A program made the translations under genes and the position numbers. A DNA stretch of 64,000 bases from Gordionus sp. m RMFG-2023 (lineage: Eukaryota > Nematomorpha > Gordioida > Chordodea > Parachordodidae). The stretch covers positions 23,661,366-23,725,365 of the forward strand of contig NC_088777.1 in assembly GCF_954871325.1 (NCBI RefSeq). Reading direction: 5' to 3'. The stretch's first letter is position 1. Every line of letters begins with the position of its first letter. Positions 45,101-57,100 of this stretch are shown here, piece after piece. The notes beneath the pieces were generated by a model. It was not told the origin of the DNA. It did no database searches and saw only the letters and a list, made by a program, of their open reading frames with translations.

Positions 45101-48100
45101 TAATTAATAATTTTTAATTGATTATATTTATTAGAATTAAAATAACTCATTTAAAATTAAATTAATATTTAAATTGGAAAAGATAATATATAAAATAACA
45201 TAATATAATTTTGGACAATATCCCAAGTTAACAATAGTTATTGAGAAAATTTAATCATTTTTATTGAATACCTGTCAAATCTGGCAGATCTTGTCATCTA
45301 AGATAAACTAATAGAAATAAGAAATTAGCTATGGTAACAGCATTTTCCTTCCTTTGAATTTATTCATATATCATGATTTTGTATTATATCTAAGTTCTTC
45401 CATATTAAAAAAAAGAAACGTCGTTACTCTCCAAAAATAGTAATGGGTGACATATCGACGGCGTTATTTTGAATGTTACTTTACAACTAGTACAATATAC
45501 GAGGAGGTTAGGGGATAGAACACCCCCTATGGAAAAATATGGTTAGGTATAGTCTTGCGTTTTCCTAATACTTTTATCGTAATATATAGACTAAAATTTT
45601 TCATTCGTTTAATCAATAAAACCTTAATTTTCTATCTTGGAAATATCTTCTTCTATTAAGATGTGTGAAAGAATCTTAAAAACTTATAAAAAATAATAAT
45701 AGGTATATTTATTTTTTAAATTTTTAATTTTAATAATTTATATATAAAAAATAATTAAAAAACACACTCCCAAAAACGCTTAATTTTTATGAAATTTACG
45801 TTTGACCTTTTTTATTTCCAAGTGTGTAATAGCACAAAGAAAAGCAAAAAGATCGGATCGGTTTTTACAGATATCGGCCCGATCCGATATTTTCGGAAAA
45901 CGCTAAATATCGTTGCCTATCCGATATCTAATATCTACACAGCCTTATTAAAAAATAAGTGGGTCTTATTGCATTTTAATAATTGTTGGTCGTTGTTTAG
46001 TAAATAGTATAACGTCACATATCATTAACCGTAAAATTTCCCATTTTTTTATCTATTTATTATATAAAAATGTGTTAATGCAAATTTTAAGAAAAAACTA
46101 AACATTAGAAAAAATTACATAGATCATATATTATGTCATAATCATAGTTATCTATATGTTTTTAAGCTGTTAAACTATATTCCTTCTACCTTTTTCCGCA
46201 TATAAAGTTTAAAATTAATGATACCTTTAAAAATATATATCGCTATCGCATAAGCTTTTGATACTATATTTTAGAAGCCTGTAATCCGCGATCCGAGAAA
46301 AAATTTAAAAAATTTGTACGGTCGACTCGATCCGATAATTTCTTTCAAAGATCCTAGTCCGATCCGAAATTTTATTTTAGAACTAGTTACAATTGTATTA
46401 CTATTCTGATTGGTGAGATGATAAGTATGAATTTTTAAAGTTCCATATGGCTTGTATAAGAGTGTTTTATCCCCGTAAAGAGATTTCTTCAACATAATCT
46501 TTATATGTGTGGTATTCAATTTTTTTAATGTTGTTTTTAGAATAAGTAAAAGTAGTCAATAGTGTGAAAATATAATTTGTCACAGCACCTTCAATGCCTT
46601 AGCGACGTTTTCCCCTTAGCTATTATGGGGAAAATGGACATATATAGGATGTTAAATTGATCAAAATTAGCCCATTTTCTGCCGACCCCTTTTAAAATTG
46701 TTAAAAAACGCTGGAAATATCCGTAAAAAAATAAGAAAGCCGATTATTTTAGCTCCCCTAGCAAATCTGGTTTCCTAGATACAGAGCTGTGAAAAATAAC
46801 GATCCGCAATTGTATCGAAAAAAAATTTTGTAGCCAATTTGAGTTTTTAACTTTTAGTTTACGTTTATGGCTAGTTTTTAAGAAACTAGGGGAGTTGGGT
46901 TTCGAAATTTTTTTTGCCTTTTATTTAGATACCTTTATATGATGTGAAACCCTAGCGACGCTATCGACTCTTCCGGAATATGCATTTTTTTTACTAAAAA
47001 TTGAAATTTTCACTTTTTATATTAAAATATTTTGAATTTCTATTAAATGTACCAATAAACTGAGGGGCAGTGGGAGCTAAAGCCTCCTTCCCTATCCACG
47101 AGTGCATAAAAGCTTGTTTGAAAATATTTCATAAATATAATAGCTTATTTGAGCATTATGCTCCTTCTATACCTAGTTTTTTAAAAATAATTCAGAGTTC
47201 CCGTGTATTATCACAAAGTGCATTGCATTCAGTGCACCTATTACATCTCATTAATTTTGTCTTTGTAGTTCAAGATAAAGTAAAAAATTTCACTGGAATA
47301 TAACGCAAGTTGCAATTCATTCTTTTGTGATATATTATGACATTTAATTATTTAAATCATTTAAGCTACGTAATAATATCGCAATCTATCATTTAGTCCG
47401 CTACATAAAAAAGAACAAAGTCGCCCTAAAAATTTTTCTACGTTTCAGATGGAGTAGCTTCACAATATAAGAATCGCTAAAATGTAATCAATTTTTGCTA
47501 CCATGAAAATAATTTTGGAATAAAAGCTGAGTAGCATTTCTGTGCCATATCTCATGGCAAATCTGCTTGTAATGGAGTCAGAGGTACAGTCAAACGTTTA
47601 GTGGCTGTTTACAACGATCTGTTTTAGGAAAATTTGCCCTATTAATATATATATTATAATTTTTTTTATTAAGGAATAAATTTCTCATATATTATGTAAG
47701 ACAAATGTGAGAAAGAGCAAATAATTCTAGAAGAAGGATTCAATAAAGCGTACAATACCATGAACGCAAAAATTTTATGCTTTTGTTATCAGTCCTTCAA
47801 CGCCGGACGAATATATACTTTAATAGTGATGTGACAATTAAAACTATTCATTTTTTTAAATTTGCTTAAATACCTAACGAAAGGTGAATCATTTTTATTC
47901 CTTTATTTAATGATCGGTGAAGCAGAAATTCTATCTTATGGATGTGAATCATAAATTTACTTTTATTTTGATGAGAGGTGATTCCGAAATTTTCCATTAT
48001 TTATATAAAATTCCCCCAAAAAATATGAATATTTTTTTATTCTTGTTCACATTTTTATTATCTCTAATTATTATATTAGCGATATTTTTTGAACTCATGA

Positions 48101-51100
48101 AAACGCCATGATTTTTATGCATAATATATTATTTTACTAGTAAACTATTTTTTAAAAGAATTGAGATGGGTTGGCTGTGAGGTGTAGTGTTGTTAAAGGG
48201 CTCTTTTTGAGCCGATTTTTAAAAACGACTAACAATATTTCAACTAGAATAATATTACGCAAGCCAGATTTTGTTTGTAGAAGGAACTAAGGTTTGAACA
48301 TTTACTAGCGAAATCTTGAGGCTTAGGCAATATTTTTCTGGCTAAAATATTGAGCTAGCCGTTTTTAAAAATCGGCGTTTAACAACACTAGTGAGGTGTG
48401 TGATTAGGAATGACCAGTATGTTATTTATAATAAAAAAAAAAATCATCTAATAGGGTTAGAATCCATTCGACTCATATTTATATATCCTTAAATTTTACT
48501 TAAGATTTTATATATCTACGCTTAAAAATAGTTAAATGTTTGAAAAAACTTTTCCTTTTTTATTAAATGTTATTAGTAATTAGATTTGTAACGATCAATA
48601 AATTTTTCACAGATCCGATTTATCCGATATTTGATATAAATACATAACCGATATTTAAATTGATATTATTTACCTTTGAATAAATGCCATAAAATTAATA
48701 TTTTTTATTCAAAAATAACCTACAATTTTTTTTTCTCAAAAAATTAATTATCTTATTTAAAATATGGGCAATGCTGATGGCTGAATGTAGTGTTGTTAAA
48801 CAACTCAAAGGAAAGGAAAGGTTAAATTTAAGTTAAAATATTATTACCCACGCCTCGATTTTGACAGTAGATGTTCAAACCTTTCTACTGTAAGAAAAAT
48901 CTTCAAGCTTGGATAATTTACTTTGGCTAAAATTATGAGTTAGCCGTTTAAAAACACTAGTTTAGGGAGTCGTTATTTTAAAATGATTTTCTTGTTGCTG
49001 TTATAACAAAAAATAATTTTGTAGCTACTATATCTTTTAAAAGATTTTGATTTTTTTAAACATTATACTAATAAATTGGATTTTTTTATAAATTTGTTAT
49101 TATTATTATGAAATTATGTATAAAATAAAACATACTAAATCACAATATAGTCAAAAACATGATAATATTGGATCGGTTTTTTTGAATCGTCCCGATCTGA
49201 TATTATTTAAAAATGTTAATTATCGGTCCCGATTCGATATTGAATATTGGCATAGATATTCATAACCATTATATTAATAAACTAAAAATGAAATTATGAA
49301 TTTTTTAGAGTCAACCCTTAAATATATTATAAAGATTTTATATATAAAATTATTTCACATTTTTAAACTAATTTATTATATTTTTTTATAAATAATCTCA
49401 GGTATTTGACTTTAATAGCATTACAAAACCTTTACGACAATTTGCTGGCAATGCATTTAATTTCACCAATTTACGACTCCGATCAAAATAAAACCATACT
49501 TTGCTTAATTAGCAAGATGATTTTTAAATGCAGCATAATTCTAAGATCCGAGTTTAAATACAATCAATTTAATGATGCGAATTTGATTGAAAGCCTTCTT
49601 GAAGGTTGCGATAAAAGCTTGAAACTCAACCATTCTATTCAAATAAAATACAAGCATATTCATTCATTGGCCCTTAGAAAAATGTAAGGTATATTTTTGT
49701 TTGTGGTATCTTTAGCTCTTAGGATATAGACGTTCGAAAAGTCAATTTTTGATTTAGGCATGCTTAGACCTGCTTACCGAGGTAACTATTATCCACTAGC
49801 ACATTAAAAAAAAATCAATCATTTTGTATTTTTTTTCAAAATTTTATTTTTTTTAAAATATCAAACGCTAATAAAATTAATTAATAATAATTCAGAAATA
49901 CCTGTACAAAATTTTTATAAATTCAATTTCAATTATCGCCAAAAGATACTATCTTGCCACAATGCATTTTAATGCATCTACTATCTTAAATCATAGTAGA
50001 ACGTTCGACTAAAAATTTTTCCAAATAATTCTTGAAAGCAAAATTTATCACAAATATTTATATATAAAATTATTTCTAAACTTTTAACTTTGTTTCCGAT
50101 ATAGTTTCGAGCCTTCTCATCTTGTGTCCATACTTTCTTAGTCTGTTTGCCGAGATTTTTATTTTGATGGATACTACCTTTAATCTTAGTATATTTATAT
50201 TTCTATCTTATCCTTTTTGATTACCCCAGCTATCATCCTTAAAATTCTCATCTCCATTATCTGTAAACTTCTCTCGATTGATTCTTTGCTTGGTCATGTT
50301 TCCGATCTATATAGGTAGTTGGCTGTACTATGGAGTATATCTTTCCCTTTAATTGGATTTTTTACCAACTGATAAATTTCTCCACTTCAATCATCCTTGA
50401 TTTATTTTATTTCTTCTTAAATTTAACTATTGGTTTGTAAAGTAGCCCAAATATTTGCAGCTTTTAATTGCAGGTAGTTGCCATTAATTTATGTCAATGT
50501 AATCTGTTTCATATTCACTTATTACAATATATGCTGTTTTTTCCTTGTTGTCTTTAGCCTATAATTTTTTTAAATATATATTTAATTCGCATTTTTCATT
50601 TCTTCATTTGTTTCGGCAAGCATTATAATATCATGTGCAAATAATATTCCATGGGGTTGATTCCGAGTTAGTTTGGAACAATTACTGTTATGAACAGAGT
50701 AGGCTGATATACCATTGATGAACTTCCTCACTTATTGGAAAGCCTAATGATGTGTTTGTGCTGTAGATTCCGACTACCTTAGCCTGTCGGTGGCCGCGGT
50801 AACATTTCTAAGCTCTGTTAATCATTTTTATTTTTTGCATACATATTTGTTCATCCATCATCGAAGAAAATCTTAAAATTAAACAATCCACTCCGGAGTT
50901 TGAACATGGCCACATTCGTTTACTAGGCGTGCATCTTTTGCACTAAGCCACCTCGGCGACACTTTTATTAATATTGAGTAAAAAATTTGAAATGTGAGAC
51001 ATTAAAAAAGTGGTATTTAAATTAAAATAAACGCTATTAAGGTTCAAGAAATCCAAATAGTCGCCATTTCAGCGCCAATACTTAGTTACCTCGCCTTTTA

Positions 51101-54100
51101 CGCTAATAACGGATTTATTTTTAAGGTAGAAGTCTAATTAAGGTTCACATCTTTCTTTTGGAAAATTTTCTATAAATAAATATTTAACCTTTTTACAAAT
51201 CGCATTTGTTTTTGGTCTATGGCATACATATTTTTTTATAAAAGCCTTGATACCTTCTATATTTAAAGCAGTAAAATTTAGCAAAATTCGAGTCTTTTAC
51301 AATTAAAGACTCATCGGCTAAATGAGAAACCATTCGGGGAAAAAGAAAATATAAATTAACATAAGACATAAAACATTTCATTTTTATTGATTTCAACAAA
51401 TTATAAATATTCATCGTTTAGTAACCTTTTTTCAGGTTCATCAGGTAATTTCTTTTAAAATCCCAACTTCCACGGTCTTGGGCATTGCCACTGTGAATCT
51501 AGCATTTTTATGTCATTATCTACCACTTTTTAAAATTTTAATAATTTATTCGACGTTGTTATAATCTTAGATAGAATTTGAAATTAAATCAGTTTTATTT
51601 TACATTTTATTCTTTGCCTTATAATCCCGAGAAGGGAGAAAGTTTAGCCTCAACGATTCGATTAAATAAGCTAGAAACTTAGAGCTAAGTTTAATCTTTT
51701 GATTAGATATTGAAAAATCTTGGTAAAGAGTGAGTTATCTATAGGCGTTTGTCTTTTTGCCTCACCTGCTATGCTCCGCTCTCGGATGATTAATTAGTTT
51801 TAAATGTCATATCAAAAAATAATTGGAATTTTCACGATACTTTCATCTATCTGTAGAAAGCCAAAGGCCCGCAGATGCACAGGTCTAGACATGCTCAAAA
51901 TCGTACTATTTTGATAAAAAACTTTAGTTTCGCATTAATTCATTACGAAACTTACCTTTTTAATTATTTTTAAAATTCTCAAATATTTTATCGAAAAGTA
52001 TAATAATGTAATTTAAAATATTGATAATTTTTTTAAAGAATATTTGAAGTAATAATCAACGTTGCATCTGAATCGAAGAATGGAATGTATTTCGTCACTT
52101 ATGACAAGCTCTTAGATACAATTATAGACCAGGCATTTTTTATCGCGTATACATGTTTATTTTTATGAATTAACATTTTCGATTGTTAGGCAATTTATAT
52201 TAGTTGTAATATCAACAACATAATAGGTGTGAGATATAAAATTCCAAAAAAATAAGTATGCATTAGAGATCTGCAAGACAAAATTTTCAGGCCCGACTCT
52301 TTTGGAATTTAGTTTTAGCCCGGCTCGTCTAAATATTTACCCGACCCTGTCCCACCCTGCAGGGTTTGACCCAGTATTTTAAAATCTGGAAAAACTCAAT
52401 AATTATAAGTATTCAGGTTTCATGATTTTCTTGTACCATAAACACAAATTGCAGGAAAAGGAAATCATATCTATCAATGAATGATCTGATCATAGTAGCA
52501 GGTCATTTAATTATTAAATATATACAAATTAAAATGTATTATTTTAACAATATTTAATATAAGTCAAGAAAATTTATAACTCATAATTAAATTTAATATA
52601 TTAGTATTTCTATGTAGCAGTATTATAAAATCAATAAATATATTACTATATTTAAAGATTTTTATGTGAATACGTAAAACCTTTGTTAAAACTGGGTGGC
52701 GTTAACATCGATGACGACCATTTAATTTCTCGCAAAGAAGATTTTAATATGTCTTATCTAATTCACGGTGAAGAAAGTTCAATGGATAAATGTGATTCTA
52801 CTATACATACCCAAAATTCATTTGCAAAAAATCTTTATTTTGGTGAAGTTCAATATAATGTTTTCATCCATTATTTGTTATATGATTGTTATGACTTCTC
52901 AAAAAAATTTGATATTGCTCAAAGCAAGTATGATATATTATTATAGTATTTTAAGAATTAAATTATAAACTAACCTTATCCATTTTATAAATATCATTAG
53001 CACAATTTAATTTATAATTAATGATTTGCTATATTTTAACAAATGCTATGTTTTAAATTAATAAATGCTACTTTAAAAATAAATTCTATGTTTTAGTTTA
53101 ATGAAAAATGTTTTAAGGCCATCTCAAAATAAATTTTGATAACTTTTAAAATTTCCAGAGTCTTAAAAAAGTATTTTAAGAGATTCTGACCATAAATATG
53201 ATTTCATATTCATATTAGTTTTATTTATTACAAATATCCTTATATTTTTATTAAACCATTTTTTACAGATATAATAACTACCCAATACTTTAACCTTTTA
53301 ATTTTATCCTAAACTTGTCCAAGAAAGGTAAGAAGGTTCTTTGAAAAAGATAATTTGAATGCGACGCCGAAAATATAAAATATAATAAACCATCAAAAAT
53401 TTGGGTGGGTCAAGGCTAAATTAATATTTGAAAAGGTAAATTTTTTGAATTGTTTGTTTCTAATAACCATTTCAGAGCGTCCCTAAATTTTTCGAGCCAG
53501 AACTTACAAATTTATATCAAAAATTTTGAAAAATTTACATAATGATATATTAATTTGAAATAAAGTTAATTTAAATATTATATTGAACTAAAATATGATG
53601 GCCCACAGAGTTGTTAAAGTAGCTCTACTTGGTAGCTATAGCTAATAGCGCGTTACTTTTTTCCAGTTATATTATTTTTAGCGCGCTCCTTTTTTTGAAA
53701 GTAGCTAAGGAGCGCGCTATTTAGCTACCTTTTAAAAATATAACTATAAAATAAACATTAAAATTTAAATATATTATCATAATTAATAATAATTTTTATA
53801 ATTTATTATCATAATTATTAATAATTTTTATTATTTAATTTTAAAATTTATATTTTCAATTTTAAATGTATATTATTTTATTTAAAACTTGTAATTAATT
53901 TATAATTATATATTTTATAAAATGAAAAATATATATTTAGTATAATTAGTAAACGTTTACGAAAAAAAAACATAATAACAAAAGGACAATATTGAAGCAT
54001 AGATCATAAAATAATGTAAAATACAAATAATTTATATTTTCAAATTTTAATTTATATTTTCAATTTGTAATTTATATTTTCCATTTGTATTATAAACCTA

Positions 54101-57100
54101 AATCATCTGGTGTAAATTATTTTGATATTAATGAAATGAAAGGCACCCTAGAAGAAATGTTCTTGATAACATTAATACATATTTTCCATTTCAAAAATTT
54201 GAAAATATTTTCAAATTAATGTAAAAACAAAAAGTGCCTATAAATTTAATTGTTCAAACTGTAAAAAAATATATCCTCAAATAAATCTAAGAAACACCTA
54301 AAGGTAATTGTCATTTTAAATTCTAATAGTATTTTTATTTTGTAAGAATGTTCATGCCAATTTAATAATTTTGGTATAGGGGATATTCTAAAAAAACCAA
54401 TTCAATTCAAGCTAAATTTATTAATAATATTTCACATGCTAATATTTCTCAGAAACTGGCTGATAAAGTTATTGGCGATTTTATAATTGATACAGTTCAG
54501 CTAATGTCATTGGTACTATGATAATTAAAACTTATCACTGGTACAACAATTTTTTGTCGCCAGACACTAATGATTGAGATAGTAAACAAAGATGCCCTAG
54601 TTAGAACCATAAAAACTGATAATTTTTTTGAAATAAAGGATACTAATATAATAGAAAATCCCCTAGACGCGTTCTTTAAATCTGAAAATACAAATGAGTA
54701 TTTTTGATAATTTTTCTTATAATAAAAATATGTCTATAAAATTAATTATTACCTTGCCCTCAAGTACTAGTGTTGAGAGATTATTTAGTAAGGCGAAACT
54801 TATACTTTCTGATCATCGCTTTAGACTTAGGGTTGATAGTATACTATTATTCAAATGCTTATAATGATATTGCCATAAATTTATATTTTTGAAACTTAAT
54901 CATTCTATTCAAATAAAATACAAACATATTCATTCATTGGCCCTTAAAAAAATATAAGGTATATTTTTGTTTGTGGTATCGTTAGCTTTTAGGATATAGA
55001 CGTGCTAAAAGTCAATTTTTGATTTAGACCTGCTCGACTATAGTCTTTTTACATAAATTTTTTATAAGCAAAAATAACTATATTTAAATATTTTTAAATG
55101 TTGATTTTTATATATTAAATACTATGCAAAGCAAAAACTTTATTTGATAAATAGCCATAGCGGTAGCGCGTTTCTTTTAAAAGTAGGTTTTAACAACTCT
55201 GATGGCCCAGAATGGGGTATAGATAGAAAACGAGGGCGGGGGGGGGATCGATTAATTATGGTAATTGGATGTGTGAGATACATTCAGATGATTTTCGAGA
55301 GCCATGTCAATATAGTGGTTAAAAGTTTCCACTAACCAATCTTCATATGTCCTGCTGACTATCAAGTCTTGGTGGTCTATTAATGTTGACGCTCGGATCC
55401 AGTTTATTACATCTTGTTCTATTGGTAAGTCATCATGTGATAGATTAAACCATGGGTCCATTCTCTGCTCCTGTCATATTCTCGTTGAAATCCACTTGTT
55501 GAAATCCAGGTTATATTCCTTGCCAGTTGGACATAATTCTTGAATTCTAAAGCAGCAATTATTATTTCTTTTAGAATATGTTCGTAACTGAAGGAACGTG
55601 TTGCTCCCTTTTTGATAATGTAGGCTACTTAACTGTCTGTGACAATGCTGGGAAGTTCCTTATATCTGTTTTTTGTGTCATGCTTCTGCCCACATTGCTA
55701 GCATTTCCATGTGCTAAATATGTAAGGAATTCACCTCGAGGATGGTAAGGCAATCTTCAAAGGTAATTGAGAATTTATTCCGCCATGTCTATATGATTGT
55801 TTGAGGCGCCGATATGGATTATGTCATTCTTGGATGGTCTACTGCTTTCAGGTGCACTTTTAGATAGCCGGTGTGGGGATATCGAATAGGTGCAGCATGA
55901 TGTTATTAAGGCGAGAAAATTTTAGATAATTATTATATAGTTTACATATAGTTAAGGGTCCATAATCCTTCCAAGATAAAATCTTTTTCATTTTGCATGT
56001 CTTTATTGAGAGCTTATTAGTTCAGCTGGCTGTAGCATGGCTTTGTTTTCTCAGTCTATTGCGGCTGTCTGTGAAGTCACTGTAAATTTACCGGAGATTT
56101 GGGCTGTGATTGTGTTATAAACTTGTTGGTTTATTGCCAGACCCTAATGCGTCTTCTAAATTTATTAACTATTGTGTCTTCCACTAATGCATCCGCTTCT
56201 CTGTGGTATAATTATATCATCTAGATACTCATTAAAATTGGCCTTTTTAACTGATTTGACGCAGAGGTCTAAACGATATCTTGCAAGGCGTAAAACAAAA
56301 GCGGGTTCCCATTTACTGTTTTGCATCTATAGTTGCTGTTTTCCATTGTAAGGCTGAATCTTCTGCTTTTTTCGAGTGTAATAGTAAAAGTCAGATTTCT
56401 GGTAGATTTTAGTTGTTTGGGTGTCTGATAGTCACGGGGCTATCATTGGTATGATATAAAATTTTGGTAACTCGAAAGAGGTCTATTATAAAACTGTTAT
56501 TTATCATAAAAATAAATCATAATATACACGATATTTTCATTTGATTTTACAATTTTCTCAAGGAGATTTTATTTACAATAAATAAACAGAATCTGTTTGA
56601 ATTCATTATATTATATTAAAATTATTTGAGTAATTTAATTTACAAAAAATATAAAAAATTACTTAAATTAAATTGTAAAGCTGCATATAAAATTTTAAAC
56701 AATATTATTATAAAATTAAATTTTTAATATGATTAGAAAAAAACAGCATTTTAATAATAAATATAGCATTTCAATTAAAAATTTAGAAATAAAATTTTAA
56801 ATTAATTAAAATATACAGCGTATATGATTTGTTCCCTTTTTTATTTTACAATTTAAAAGAGATATATTTTTATACTGCCATCTATTATACTTTTGTTATA
56901 TTTTTTTAAATGAAGCATCACCACTTTTTTGGCCAATATTATATATCAAAATGTAGACGTTAGTACTTCGAAAGCCACGAATAATTTTAATATCAAAGTA
57001 AATTTTTAAATAATTTATTATGTTTATAGATTTTAAATTAATTTTATTTTTGCTCGTTTTTAAATTATCGACGTTTCAAAAATAATACAATCAGTGTTAA

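Larger units (their letters stand above)
38283..49401 (+). other. 11.1-kb intron of the SMG1-like gene, full of transposons
   Basis: GTTAGT..CTCAG. It contains the hAT MITEs at 38,316, 39,176, 48,185 and 48,788; a hAT with a nested long-TIR element at 39,967-43,034; hAT debris at 44,640-45,495; and a second copy of the long-TIR element's protein family near 47.4 kb. No extra SMG1 exon is needed by phase. Confidence 0.6.
49684..52657 (+). other. SMG1-like intron 5
   Basis: GTAAGG..AAAG. It contains a decayed LINE copy at 50,090-50,965. A 65-codon minus-strand open stretch at 51,217-51,414 has unplaced protein-like composition, and a fragment of the 39.2-kb MITE family lies at 52,265-52,390. 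Otherwise AT-rich. Confidence 0.55.
53606..55201 (+). mobile_element. hAT element (TAGCGCGCTA-motif family) carrying an SMG1 exon/intron fragment
   Basis: The ends are CAGAGTTGTTAAAGTAG and GTAGGTTTTAACAACTCTG, with an exact TSD ATGGCCCA (53,598-53,605 and 55,202-55,209). Subterminal regions have TAGCGCGTTAC, TAGCGCGCTCC and GGTAGCGCG words. The plus strand at 54,565-54,865 carries transposase remnants. Between these and the right end lies a 146-bp segment (54,889-55,034) that copies SMG1-like exon 5 and its intron. 1,596 bp in all; non-autonomous. Confidence 0.93.

Noticed and set aside
46271-46519. 82-codon minus-strand frame
   Set aside because: It overlaps GATCCGAT-type transposon end debris; composition and context do not support a gene.
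47917-48111. 64-codon frame with a hydrophobic tail
   Set aside because: Short, AT-driven composition with no family signal; more likely chance next to the 46.6-47.9 kb transposon remnant.
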